Part shown: piece by piece, positions 10,961 through 23,347 of the stretch
Position numbering within the stretch: the first letter of the stretch is position 1
How the letters are laid out: every line of letters starts with the position of its first letter
Source of the DNA: Hansfordia pulvinata
Lineage: Eukaryota; Ascomycota; Sordariomycetes; Xylariales
Assembly: GCA_006538405.1 (NCBI GenBank)
Contig: BJKQ01000013.1
Span: forward strand, 930,001 to 994,000
Direction: 5' to 3'
Length of the DNA stretch: 64,000 nt
Notes under the pieces: model-generated
Told to the model about the DNA's origin: nothing
Seen by the model: only the letters and a program-made list of their open reading frames with translations
The model's database searches: none
Made by a program: the position numbers and the translations under genes

Positions 10961-12193
10961 ATGGAGCAAGAGTACTTCGTCATCAGATGCCGGCACTGCA
11001 CGAGCGACTGCGACGAGAGGTGCCACCAGAAGCACCGACAGCGGTATCTGTGCCACAACCAGACGTGCCCAACCAGTCGGAGAGCCGCCGCGGCGAACGA
11101 CTACCCCGGCGACCTCCTGGAGAGGTGGCACCGCTGCCCGGAGTGCGAGGGGACCTGCCGTGGCTGCGGGAGGCACGCGGTCGGCTTCCTGTGCCACCGC
11201 GCGGAGTGTCGGAATTTCCACGAGCGCGCGCCCGCCCCCGGAGGCGCATGCCGGGATCCGCCGAGTGAGCAGCAGCAGCAGCGCCGCGGCCTAGGCAGCG
11301 GATACTCGGACCCGCGGCCAGGCGACGCGGCGCGGACTGCGCGCACGGAGACCGCGAGCAGATACTACCGGCCCACCGCGAGCCGGAGCGACGAGGAGCC
11401 AGCCGGCGGGACGAGAGGAAGAAGGACAAGAGAGCCCACGAGCCGCGAGCACTACGTCTCCCAGCCCGAGCCCGTCCCGACCGCGCCGAGTCCGAAAACA
11501 AGCCGGAGCACGAAAAAGAAGTCCGCCGGGGACAGGCCGCGGGTGTCGTCGTCGTCGGCGCGCGATCTGCCGCAGGACCGCGGTCGAGCTGCTGCTGCTG
11601 CTGCGGATAGCGGCTACGACGACTCTGACAACAGCGATGACGACTACGACTACGACTGCGGCTACGACCACGACCACGACCACGGACACCAACACTACAC
11701 CACGACGAGGCGCAGAAGCCAGAGCCGCAGCCGGGGCACGGCGGCGGGCCACCACGCAGCAGGCAGCAAGAGCAAGCAGCAAAGACCCGCCGCCGCCGAC
11801 GCCGCCGCCGGGCGCCGCGCGTCGGACTTGCGGCGGCGGCCCCCTCTCGGGCCGAGTTTTTTTCTCGGCCCCGACGAGATGCTCTCGGGGTCGCCGGAGA
11901 GCTACTACAGCCACGACCACCCGCCGCCGAGGAGTCGCAGAAGAAGCAGAAGAAGAACAAGAAGCCCGAGCGCGCACGGCAGCGACGGCCGCTGCCTCTT
12001 CCACGCGTACGACTCGGCCGAGGCGTCGGACGCCGCGCCGCCCGAGGACGTCAGGGACGGCGGGAAGCGGGTGCCGCCCCCGGCGCCGGAGCCCCCCGGG
12101 GGCTTCTTCCCGCGCTGCTGGCGGCGGCGGAAGGGGGGGACGGGGATGTGTGGGTTTGAGATGAGTGGATGGGGTGAATTTCAGTGGGAATAG
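10961..12193 (+). CDS. Cys/His-rich N-terminus plus long disordered tail; unknown protein, start uncertain
   Basis: The first in-frame ATG (10961) gives about 410 aa. The N-terminal 80 residues carry many Cys and His (RCRHCTSDCDERCHQKH, then CHNQTC, CPECEGTCRGCGRH, CHRAECRNFH), which look like several small zinc-binding knuckles. The same frame stays open upstream and contains another CxxCH (RRCPGCHR) before the ATG, so an upstream exon may supply the real start. The rest is low complexity: Arg/Ser-rich segments, an Asp-Tyr-His acidic patch near the middle (DSDNSDDDYDYDCGYDHDHD), more Arg-rich repeats and a final MCGFEMSGWGEFQWE. I do not recognise the family. The coherent Cys spacing argues for a real gene; the biased tail argues caution. 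Confidence 0.45.
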   Translation: MEQEYFVIRCRHCTSDCDERCHQKHRQRYLCHNQTCPTSRRAAAANDYPGDLLERWHRCPECEGTCRGCGRHAVGFLCHRAECRNFHERAPAPGGACRDPPSEQQQQRRGLGSGYSDPRPGDAARTARTETASRYYRPTASRSDEEPAGGTRGRRTREPTSREHYVSQPEPVPTAPSPKTSRSTKKKSAGDRPRVSSSSARDLPQDRGRAAAAAADSGYDDSDNSDDDYDYDCGYDHDHDHGHQHYTTTRRRSQSRSRGTAAGHHAAGSKSKQQRPAAADAAAGRRASDLRRRPPLGPSFFLGPDEMLSGSPESYYSHDHPPPRSRRRSRRRTRSPSAHGSDGRCLFHAYDSAEASDAAPPEDVRDGGKRVPPPAPEPPGGFFPRCWRRRKGGTGMCGFEMSGWGEFQWE

Positions 12194-15100
12194 GGAGGGT
12201 ACGGCGTGTTGCCCGTCTCCCCCGGGGGTTCAAGGGCTCGTTAACGGATCGGGTTGTGGTTCCGAGCTGGGCTGTTTTGTTTCTTTGGCGATGGACAGCC
12301 ATGTAGGGAAAGTGAAGCCGGCTTGATACTCGTAGTGAAAAAAAAACAAACAAAGCTAATCTGCTGGGACGGGCGGGCGTGGATTCGGAGCCCGGTAGAT
12401 GGGGCTCGTCGTGTGTTTGTGCTTGTGTTTGTGTGTTTGTGTTGGTGTGGGTGCGTGTGCTTGTGTATGGGAATCTGATCGTCGCCTCGTGAAACAGAGG
12501 GCGCTCGCTCCCAAAAACATAAATACGCGTACATCAACGGGGATGGCCGATGAAGATGAACAAAAGTTAGGCCTGGGTGTACCGAAATATCGCGCCGCCC
12601 CCCCCTCCCCCCCACAGACTCACCTGCCCATCGAGCGACGCCGAAAGATCAGGGCCCGAGCTGACGCGCGCGAGGCCGACTCGCAGGACGGCAATGCTTG
12701 CGAGGCGAGGACGTCTGGTGCGTGCTCGTGCTGATAGTCGCGGCGAGAGACTGAGTCGAAACGGAACTTTAGCGGGTCGGGGATGCTGTGTGTGTTCGTG
12801 TATGTGCGTGTGAGTGTGTGGACTTCTCATGGGCAAGGCAGGCAAAGTGGACGTGAACCCCGAGGCCGCATCCCACGGATACGATACTTTGGGGCTTCCT
12901 GGCCTCATTCTTCTGCCAGACACGCGGCGGCGGATCGCCCGCCGGTGGGAAGTGGGGGAAAAGCCGAGTAGTGAAACGGCGTTGGTCCGTGATGAACATG
13001 GCGCCGCCGCCGCCGCCGCCACCGGGATGTGGTTGTGCTCCCGACAGTGAGGTCCCCGGGACGAAAAGCGGGTGCTGCCGACGTCCCATATCCCTATCGA
13101 TATCCCGTGTGCTGTCTGCCTAGCGTACGAGTACTCGCTTGTCTTGGCTCGCACATCGTCACGGTCTGGCGTCTTCTGTCGTCAGGGGCCTGGTCCCTGC
13201 GCCCTTCATCGGCCTCGGAGTGTGTGGGGGGGCAAATCACACAACAGGGGCCAGCCAGGCAGTAGCAGGCTCTTCCTCGTCGGGTCGAGGTTGCGAGCGA
13301 GCGAGCGAGGCCTTTGCTGGTCCAATCTCAATCTCAAACAATGGATCTCCTCTCGCCGGCCCGCACGTCCCCCTCTGCCCTCTGCTGGCTGCAGAGGAAG
13401 AGAACAGAACGCGTAACGCGCCGAAAGAGCCTTGCGCGCGCGCGCGCGCGCGGGGCCCGTCAGCGAGCTGTCGGCTGAACTTGGATGCCAGTCCCAGTCC
13501 CAGTCCGACCGACACACACACGAGTACGAGTGCTTCGCCTGGGAAAGGCCCGTGGGTTCTGCCAGGTCCAGGGGGCGGCCAAAGTCAGGACCTTGCGAAG
13601 CAATAATAATAAGCTCGGAGAGATGGGTGGGAAATTCCCCGAGCAGGCCGGCCCGCGTGGTCCAAGGACACTTTGCTGACGATCCCCGCCTGCCTTGGCT
13701 GCTTGGCCGCTTGTGTGAACCGGGGGGTTTTTTTTCCCTTTTTTTTTTTTTTCGGATTCCCTCTTTTTTCTCACCTATGAAACATCGCAGAGCACGAGTA
13801 TACTCGTACTCGTGGTCGATGCGAAACGGGGCTGCGGCTCTCGTGAGCATTGCCACGTTGGGCGGCGCAACGCTGTTGTGAAATCTACCGGTGGGAATCA
13901 TGCTAGATGGATCTCATCGCTCCAGGCCCCGACAAGTGACAGGTCATTAGATGCGTTGCGCCCGATGGAAAGACGTGACAGGGCGGATGGAACCGGCGGC
14001 CGACGGTGACGGTGGCGCGCGCGGTTCCGCGGCGCTGGGTCGAGTCCAGTCCAGTCCTCCACATGCAATAGTAGTAGTAATAATAATAAAGATGAGACGC
14101 GTCACGCACACCCCGGGACAGACAGCCAGACGGGCAAGAGAAGACTTGCTTGGGGCCACTGGGCCGAGCCCGCGGCTCCGAACCCTCGAGGTCGAGTGTG
14201 CACGAGTTCGAGTACTGCTTACCACCTAACCCACCTACCCAGTCACAGTGTGCGGCGCGCGTCGGCCAGAAGACAACGACGACGGAGCCCAATCACGGCG
14301 GCGAGATTACACGGTACGAGCATCATCTCGGGTAGCGCGCAACTCTCTCTCATCGGTGTTCGCTGGCGGGGTTCCCGGGGACGGGGAAGGGGAAGGGGAA
14401 GGGGACGGTGCCACTTTTCCCCTTGTCTTGTCGCCGCGCGCGGAAACGAGCCGAAGCTGAAGAACGCAGCCCATCCATGAGTGGGGGGGAATCCATCAAG
14501 CATACGAGTATGTACTCGTAGCACAGGACAGGACTGATCAGCAACGGATCTTGCAACCAGAGAGACAGCTGTACTCGTAGGCCAGGAGGGATGCCCGTCG
14601 GTGGATGGGCAGTCCCGTCGGCGTGCGGCCCCCGACGATCCCCGACGATCCCTGATATGAAACCCCCGTACGGGCGGGCGCTCTCTGAGCTGGGAAGGCG
14701 TGGCAGGCAGGCAGGCAGGCTCGTTGTTCCAAGACGGATCCGGGGTTGGCGGGCAGCGGGCTCACTTAGGGCGTGCTGGGGATGGGATGGACGGATGGTC
14801 GTGGAAAACACCCCTGCACCGTCCATGGCTTCGCTTAGAGAGTACTCTGCAAGGCAGAGCAGGCTCATGTCGGCACTTGGGAGGGGGCAGGGGCTTTTCT
14901 CTGGCCTCAGGGGTCTGATGAGAGCGTGGGAGCACTCTTGCGAGTATGCAGCGAAGTTTTTTTTTTCTTCTGGTTTTCTGGCTTCTGTCACTCGTCAGTC
15001 GACGAGAACAAACAAGACGAACCAACTCCAAGGAGCCACCCACGCTCGGACAGCCTTACTACTGCATACATGTACTCGTGCTCGTGTTAACGAATATTAT

Positions 15101-16910
15101 TATATACCCGCTGCCGTTGCACGCGCACGGACTCCATTCTCCCCTTTGGCGGCGCCGAACCCCGAAGCTGATCATCACTGCACTGCACTGCACGCCCCGA
15201 CCCTCTTACCTCCTCCGCCTCCGCCTGATGAGAGACGAGCGCACGGAGTTTATTCCGGTCGGTAAGCAGAAAGACAAAGAGAAGCCTACTTCTCGTCATC
15301 TGGGCCGGCGCGTGGACGAGGCACAGACCAAAGCGTCCGGGAGCCCGTGCGTGCTGCCGTCTTGACCCCATGAGGGCAGCCAAGCTTGTTAGCTCGACCC
15401 TACCGAAAAGCTTGGTGGTGGTGAGGCGCTCGTTCGTAAGGAGGACGGCAGACCCGCTGCAGAAGGGCAGAGCAGAGCAGAAAAGAGGTACTCGCTCGTA
15501 CGAGTATGTACGCGTAGAGCGATCGCGGCAAAAGGCCACCCGGCGGGCGAGCACGGACTCTTTTTCTGTCTTTTATTGTGATCATTGCGTGACGCTCAGC
15601 CATCGCATCGCATTGCATTGTATCGTATCGTGAGATGGCCCTTGGCGAGGTGTTTTTGGTCTCCATGCGCCGGACGGAGAAGGGCAGCGGAGGCAGACAG
15701 CCAAAGAAAAGAAGGCGGACGGATCAATCTTGCACCGCGTCTACTGGACACTCGTGCAGGCTCACTACTCCCTCATAATCCCCGCCTTGTTGATCCTTTT
15801 TCCGATCTGACACTTGACGGAGAGGTACGATCGGGCACCGAGGTCCTCCCTTTTTTCCTACTCGTGTAGATGGATTTTCAGGGTGAACGAGCCCCCCGGG
15901 ATGGCACGACAGGCCCGCATGAACGTGATCCTGCCGTCACAAGCCAGCCAGATAGTACCAAGACGTCTTGTCTTCTCGCAAAGCGTTCCTCTTTTCGCGT
16001 ACCCCTCCTGACGTCCGACACAAAAGTCATCGATGGCTGGCTGCTCACCTGCCGCCTCCCCCCCCCCCCCGTCCCCGCTGAAAGATACCGATCCAAGGTC
16101 GGCTTGCGACTGGGCTGTCCGGGGTCCCGGGTCGGGGGTGACGGGGTGGGTCAGAAAGGACAAGTCGGAGCCAAGACCAATGATGATGAGAAGAAGAAGA
16201 ACAACACCTCAAAGACCGTACGGAAACCGATGATGATGCCGGTGATTAATGAATGAAGAGAGGGGCCGCTTTTCTGCAGATGATGAGACTGACTGATGAC
16301 TGGCTGACTGACTGGCTGGCTGATCTGTGCCGTACGGGGACTCGCTCGCTCGTAACCTGCGAACGCACCCGGCCGGCCAGACGAACCCCTCGTACAAGTA
16401 CCCATCACCATGTGCGGGCAGTCATGTATGAAGCCACGGTACCACGGGCTGGCTACCTATCTATCAGCTTGCCTGCGTACTCGTAGTGGCGGGGCACTTG
16501 CTCATGTTCGTAGAAGCGGGACCAACCACCAAGCCAGTCAGTCAGCCATCCACGAGCACCACTCGTAGTCACGAACCTACATAACTTAGTCTACCACCTA
16601 CTTCCCTTACGAGCACTCGTAGCGGGCGATCATCCGGCAGTCTTGTCTCTTCTTGTGTCTTGTGTGTCTGCAGCTGAGCCATGACCTCCTCCTCCCCAGG
16701 TGGGTGGTCCCCATCATTCTACGAGCACAGGTCGGGCTTGGGGACACGGGGTATTAGTGCTCCCGCATCCGCCATGCGCGTCAAGGGGCCCGGCGCGGTT
16801 TCGAGCGCCCCAAGCGGCTTAGGGGCCGGGCTCGCGGGAACGGTAGTTTTGGCTAGCGAGAGACGGATGCACGCGCCACAGCCCGCCGGCAGTACTCGTA
16901 CGAGTAGTTT

Positions 16911-16942
<32 letters not shown>

Positions 16943-18205
16943 GCGGGATGGGATGGTGTTCGGTGGTCGTCGTTGTGCCTCCGTGGTGTGGTGCGCGATG
17001 GGTTAGAATCCGAGTTGCTGCGAGTGGGTAGCTGGTGCTACGAGTACTCGAACACGAAGAAGTACAAGGAGTATTATTATATCACCTCGACGGCGGCCGT
17101 GACGCCTTCTCCCCCTCCTTCTCCTTGCGGAGCTCCCTCTTCGGCTCGGTTCGTCATTCTCGTCGTCCTTCGACGCAGACTCCCTGCAACTCGCCGTCAA
17201 CACCACAAGGACAATCTCGTCCTTGCCCCCCCCCCCATCCCCCTGCTTCGCAACGCCTCGAGCACTCATCGGAGACAAGGAGAGAAAGAGAGAGAAAAAG
17301 GCAAGATTACGAGAAAACCCCCCCGTTGGAATCCCTGCTTGACACCGCTGGCCGGACAGGGTCATAGCTGGTAAGCCACCCTGGAACAGCCCCCGAACCG
17401 CCCCCCCCCGGGCCCATCCCCTTGAGCTCCCCCCCCTGACCTTTCCTGCCTCGCCCTGTCCTGCCCAAGTGGAATTGTTGGTTAGTCGTCGGCCCAGGGC
17501 GGGCCCCTCAGCTTCGGTTTCTACAGCAAAAAGCGGCGTTGCAGATTGGTGCGGAGTCTCCGGCCTCAAGTCACTGGAGATTCCGGGGGCACCGCGCTGA
17601 TCCGATGGATCTTCACGGGAATATGAGAAGACGGGCTCTCTCTCTCCTTCTGTCTTTATCTCGGCCTCTTCCCCCCCTCCCCGGCCCCCTTCTCTCAACC
17701 GCTTCTCGCCCGCCATGATTCCTCGTCGGCCGTCTCTAACACCACCAGCGCGGCCAAACCAGGCTCCTCCTCCAGACCGGCATTGAACTGCCGTCCGCGA
17801 TCAAACCCAGCCCGGGAAGAAGAAAGAGAAAAAAACCGGGACTTGCCACCGGAGCGGCCGCGACAACAGGCCCGGCGCCGCAAGTCGAAGAGCCCCCCGG
17901 GGGGTTTCACTATTCCGCCATTGAGGCGCGTGCGTCCACACCACGGTTCATAAGAGGAGGAGGAGAAGAAGAAGAAGGGGGATACCACTGGTGTTCGCAG
18001 CATGGTCGCCGGGGCGTGAGGGGAAAAGGATTCAAAAAACAAATGAGACAGAAGAAAGAACCTGCTCTACCCTTCCCTCCGGAGCTCCCAGCAAGTCATC
18101 ACGAAACGGGAAGCGAAGCGTGTTCGCTCACAGATCGATTCGGTCACGATTGATAAAACACCGACGAAGCAAAAAAAAAAAAAGGCAAAAAAAAAACCGC
18201 CCACC
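12194..18205. other. Six-kilobase region without a recognisable gene
   Basis: All ORFs are short, low-complexity or shadowed on both strands. It contains a TG-rich tract near 12405-12470, a GGGGAA repeat near 14378-14404, CG-alternating sequence near 13435-13452, ATAAT near 14070-14090, a GACT/GGCT tract near 16286-16322 and a GA tract near 16912-16937. ACTCGTA/TACGAGT motifs are dense here. No tRNA or snRNA could be recognised by eye. The sequence just ahead of 18206 is probably the receptor gene's promoter. Confidence 0.4.
13125..17051. repeat. Cluster of dispersed ACTCGTA/TACGAGT motifs, several as palindromes
   Basis: By eye the core occurs at about 13127, 13521, 13793, 13801, 14208, 14504, 14512, 14571, 15071, 15488, 15859, 16480, 16614, 16892 and 17040. 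Several copies face each other: CGAGTACTCG at 13128 and 17041, a TACTCGTACGAGTA core at 16892, and ACGAGTATACTCGT at 13794. None of the copies falls in an exon I annotate. The role is unknown. Confidence 0.55.
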
Positions 18206-20285
18206 ATGTCGGAGGTGACGCTGGTGGACCTGATCAACATTGCGGACAACCTGCACGAGCCGAAGCCCGGGTGGAACGAGAGGAGCGTCATCCTCGGGCT
18301 GACGGTGACCTTTGTCGTGCGTTCTTACACCCCTCTCTACCCCCGCCGCCCAGTCGTTCTTCCTTCTCGAATCTTTGATGAAAAGAGACAAGGAAATGGA
18401 AAGGGAAAATAAAATAATAGAGAAGCTGGTCCAGAAACACTAACACATGAATCTGCAGAGCCTCTCCTTCTTCAGCGCCCTGTTCCGGATATACACGCGC
18501 CTCTTCATCGTCCGGTCTCCCGGCATCGACGACCTGTTCGTCCTCATCACCGCAGTACGTCCCGCAGGTCGCTATACGCCGACTATCTTGTTTTTTTCTT
18601 CTTTTTTTTGAGGGGCGCGGGGAGACAGCCATGCTGACGACGTCTTCTCCAGGGATGCGGGATACTGGGCGCCGCCGGCATCGGGCAGGGTAAGTAGTGA
18701 GCCACAACGCAGGCCCAACCGCAGGGAACTCACAGCTAACAAAGGCCCTCTTCCCCCGTGCAAAGCCACCAAGTATGGCCTCGGTGAACACTTCATCTTC
18801 TTCACGCCGGAGCAGCGGGAAGGATATCTCTACGTAAGTGTCTGATGACCAGTTGTCACAAAAGTTTGCCAGGAAATCAACCCAGTCCCCCTGAGATGGA
18901 AGACAGATGGAACCTTGCGCGCACTGACACGCCCACCAGAGCTTCTACCTCGCCAACGGGTCCTACTGCCTGTCGGCGACCATGATCAAGCTGGCGCTGC
19001 TGTTCCAGTTCCTGCGCATCTACCGGAGCGGGGCCATGCGCAACGTCTGCGTCGGCCTCGTCGTCGTCACCAGCCTGTGGGGCACCGCCTTCTCCATCCT
19101 GGCCTGGGTCCCCTGCGTGCCCGTCAATCTCTACTGGCGCCTCGTCCCGGGCGGCAAGGTAAGTTCCGATCCCAAGCCATTCAACCAGTCTGGATTCGAC
19201 CCGTGTGTCATTCCATGGCCTTGGAAACACACACGAGAGAAGAGAGAGAGAGAGAAACTGCTCTGTTGTGCCTTGCTGACTCGCCCGCCCGCCGGCAGTG
19301 CTTCGCCTACGGGTCGCTGATCGCCCGCGAGTTCCTGCAGACGTACGTGGTCCACACGTCGACTAACTTCGCCCTCGACTTTGCCGTCCTGGGCGTCCCC
19401 GTCGCCATGTACTTCCGCAAGGACTCGGGCGCCTCCCGTCTGGGGCTGCTCGTGCTCCTGTTCATGGGGTTGCTGTAAGTTTTCCGACCGAACAACCAAA
19501 ACTCCCTAGAGAGTGATGGTGTCCCGTCCTCTTGTGAAAAGAGAGAGAGAGAAAAAAAGAACTACACTGACAAGCCCCCCTTCGTCACACACACACACAA
19601 CAGAGTCAACGTCGTCTCCATAGCGCGCCTGTACACCGTGATCCAGCACCGCGCGACGACGTCGCCGACCTTCGACCCGTCGTGGTACAGCCCGCCGTCC
19701 ATCATCACCAGCATGCTCGAGGTCAACCTGTCGTGCATCTGCGCCTCGGTCCCCGTCTTCTGGCCCGTCCTGGCCGACCGGTTCCGCCACGGCATCTTCG
19801 TCACCCAGGAGATCACCATCACGCGGACCACCAGGGCCCCGCAGCAGCAGCGGCGGCGCTTCTCCTCCACCTCGGACGGCGACGGCTGCTGCGACTGCGA
19901 CTGCGGCGACAAGGAGAGCAAGAGCAGCAGGCGGTCTTTCGACCACAAGCGGCACCATCACCACCACCACCACCACCACCACCACCACCACCACCACGAT
20001 GACGACGAAGATGCGCTGGAGCTGCAGACGGGAGGCGGCGGCGGCAGTGACGGTGACGGGATTCACAGCAGGTCTCCCAGCGAGGCGGGGAGCCAGTCGC
20101 GGCTGGCGCTGCACGCGGACGGGAAAGGAGCAGGAGGAGGAGGCGGCGGAGGCGGCGCGCTCGTGCACTACGAGGACGACTACGTCCGCAGCCACGTCGA
20201 CCCGCTGCGGGGCGCCGGGTTCGCCGTCGAGTCCGAGGTCACGTCCGAGGTCAAGCGGAAGCCGTCCAAGACGATATTCAACTGA
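18206..20285 (+). CDS. Rhodopsin-domain integral membrane protein, 462 aa, seven exons
   Basis: Exons are 18206-18316, 18459-18554, 18653-18689, 18766-18833, 18940-19158, 19299-19474 and 19604-20285; all phases close (463 codons). The context CCACCATGTCG supports the start. The architecture is seven membrane helices followed by a long cytosolic tail. Family landmarks are the early R-I-Y-T-R segment, TLxxF-type helices, YLANGSYCLSATMIKLALLFQFLRIY, a conserved WVPCVPV..YW loop and CFAYGSL, with a late ...SMLEVNLSCICASVPVFWPVL segment typical of the fungal rhodopsin-like (SAT4/PTH11-related) family. There is no N-terminal CFEM domain. The family contains candidate receptors of filamentous ascomycetes; ligand and partner are unknown. 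The tail from about residue 290 is low-complexity, with a DGDGCCDCDCGD patch, 15 consecutive histidines (about 352-366), an acidic run and Gly tracts. Confidence 0.85.
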
Positions 20286-20495
20286 AAAGTTTGCATTATC
20301 GATGGTGTTGGCCGCTGAGTGGTCTGTCTTGTCTTGTCTGTCTGTTGTGTGTGTGTGATGTAGTAACTGTAACGAGACCCATATTCATGACATGAGCGAA
20401 TGGAATTTCTATTTTCAACAGCTTTGCCCTTGGATGGAGCTGTGCTGTGGTTCGGCAGGGAGGGAGAGGAGAGCTGCTCATCTTGCTTGGGGTTA

Positions 20496-20522
20496 CCCCC
20501 CCCCCCCCCCCCCCCCCCCCCC
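20496..20522. repeat. Poly-C run of 27
   Basis: The longest G/C homopolymer in the window, about 210 bp downstream of the receptor stop codon. Confidence 0.9.
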
Positions 20523-21080
20523 TCCCACCTATTCCGTCTTCATTACGGTCTGCCAGGTAAGCCAGGGCGCGACGACATGATGGACGACGTCTTATCGACT
20601 GCCAAACGGTTACATGGGCGAGAACGAGAGAAAGAGGCGGAGGCACTCAAGAACCCAGAACGTCACAGCCGTGCCATAGAGATGCCTCATCGGCTCGATT
20701 GGTCGACCGACCGGGAGCCCAACTGTTGATACCTCCCTGCAACATCAACATCACCACATCCATCTGCCTCGTCTGATGGATCCCGGTACCAACCCTTTCC
20801 AAGTCGCCGCACTCACTCCGCGCCCTGCTGCCCCTGCTGCCCCAGATGCTTGCTCCCTGAAATCGTGCGCGTACACCTCGGGCCGGTTGCAGTGCCCGGC
20901 AAAGTCAAACACAAACTTGTAGTCGAGCACCCGGTCCAAAGTCGACAGTGGCGTACAGCACATCCCCCTTCCTCTCCCCCGCTTCCCGCTTCCCCTCCCG
21001 CTCCCCATCCCCGCCCTTGCTCCCGTGGCCCGCGACGACGGCGCCCCCAGGGGCCCACGATGCTGGCCCTCGAGCGCCCG

Positions 21081-21100
21081 CCCCCCCCCCCCCCCCCCCC
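21081..21100. repeat. Poly-C run of 20
   Basis: A C homopolymer interrupted from further C by one G at 21080; it lies inside the possible decayed coding segment. Confidence 0.9.
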
Positions 21101-21620
21101 TTCCTCTGCTCCTCGAGCAGGTAGCCTCTCACCTTGTCGTCCCCCTCCCTCCCCGAGGTCCGCCGCCGGCACCTAGGCCTCGCTCTCCCCGTCCGCCCGC
21201 CCCGGCGCGTGCACCAGCCGAGGCTCGGTGACGGTGGCAACGACACCCCTTCTGCCTTCTTTTGCGCAGCTAGCCGCCCCGTCCCGCGCGCCCGAAAAAA
21301 CAGCTGCGAGTTGACAAACAAGCGTGCCCCGTCCGTCCCGTCCCGGGCAGAGCCGCTCGTTGGACCACACCCCCCACCACCGCGTGAGCCAGCCCGGCCC
21401 TTCCTCGCGGGCACGCCCGCCCGTGCCCATGGCCTCGGTGTCTGCCCGGGGGACGGGCACACCTCGTGACGGCGTTGAGGAACAGACAGGCGGCCGGTTA
21501 CAGCTTTCCCTCGTCGCGGCCCTGTCGAAGAAGACGGAGGACGACTCCACGGCGGCCAGCTTGACGAGGCTGGGGCGCGGTTCTTGGGGCGTCAAAGTTG
21601 TTTGGTGTTGGGTGTTTGTT

Positions 21621-21640
21621 GTATGTATGTGTGTATGTGT

Positions 21641-21708
<68 letters not shown>
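21621..21708. repeat. (GT)n microsatellite with GTAT interruptions
   Basis: About 88 bp of GT dinucleotides, imperfect at the left and perfect for the last 60 bp or so. Confidence 0.9.
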
Positions 21709-21709
<1 letters not shown>

Positions 21710-23347
21710 TAGAGTTTTGAACTTGCTTCGGTTCTCCTGGCTAGGTTGCTGCGATGGCTTCTTCTCGAGACCCGGACACATTGCCAGGTCGTTGCTCTCA
21801 ATCTACGTGGATTTGCCCATCTGCCTCGATATCCACCTCGGCCTTGATTCCATATCACGGCTTGCGCCAGCTGGAATCTGCTGTCGCGCCCACAGACCTT
21901 TAACAACTACCACCACGCTCTTACCCTTTTTTTCTTCTCTCTTCTTTTTTTTCTCCCGAAAAGTCCATGTCTGCGACCCCCCCCATCTTCACGCTCGGCC
22001 TTCAACACCAGGGAGACGGGAATCGGGGGACGGGGCCGATGGTTGGCGCGACGCACCCCAGGGCGACGTCCGCCATGCCGGTCGTCTGGGTCCCCGAAGT
22101 GCCAAGATCGCCCTTAAGGTTCAAGGTCTCGGGTGAGAAGGCGTGTGCCTGTCTGTCTGTCTGTCCGCCTGCGGGATGACGGAGTTGCCCCCCCCCCCCC
22201 CTCCCCCTCAACCCCACCTCCAACATTGCGACCCTTCAGCGAGGTCCAGCATAAGCTACTAGGTTAGGGCAGACTGGCGCCGTGTCGGCTGCTCGGCCGC
22301 ACCCAAGTCAGACCACCTGCGAGTAGCGAGCGAGTGCGGCGCGCGGGATAAGAGTACTCGTAGGAAGAAACAAGGACGTTGGGGGGAGGGTGGACACGCC
22401 GGAACTCGCCGAGTCAAGGCCCTGTCGTGCACGACCGTCCCGCAGAACCGGCGCGCGAGGGCTCGGGGTATTCGTAGCTTGGAGAGGGCGCAGGTCAAGA
22501 CGAAGATTAAGAAGCGTACGGGCGGCGGTTGAAATGATCAAGGGCATAGGTACTTGTAGAAAGGAGGTGTATCTACTCCCGTCGTACGCGTATCTGGTGC
22601 ATATCCGGACACTCGTAGATGTATAATCCACACAATGCCTGCCAGATCCGACTACCGGCTCGACGGACCGGCGGGGGCCTTATCTCGCACGCACGCACGC
22701 ACGACTCGTGTGCCTACGAGGGGGGACCAACTTGAGCCTGACTCGTCCTCGGTTTCAACTTGCCCGCCTCCTACCTACTCGTACCTGCCAACATGTACCT
22801 ACTCATTAGTAGATCTATCACGAGTTAACGTGCCGTGCCTAGGGATTGACCCTGATATCTCTTGAGTCCAAGAGTTGCCCGCGGGTCCGCTTCATAACAA
22901 TGCTGGTGTGATTGACTCGGGGTCAGACCTGCGACTGCATGTTACTGTCTGGTCAAACATCGTCACCTCCCCCGCCCACAGCCAGCCACGCGGAGAAAGG
23001 AGAGGAGAAAAGAAAGGCGGCAGACATCAGGGCTCTCTTTTCTCTTCCTTTTTTTTCTTTTTTTCTTTGACCTTTCTCGTTCGTTCTTCCCCGTACTCGT
23101 ACAAGTGACAGCCGGCAAAGCAAGGAGAGCACGAACCAAGCTGTGAGCGCAAAGGCAGCGCGTGAAGCCGTCGCCAAACAGCGTTAGTGGGCAGCCTGAC
23201 AGGCCAGCTGACCTGCGGCCTTGTCAGGCTATCTGCCAGCCAGCGAGTCTGCCGCGTCAATCCTTTTCCTGCCTCTGCGTCCGTCCGTCTTGAATGCATC
23301 CACGGCCCGGCTAGCTCCATGTGGCCCGCGGGATGAAGATAGCAGAT

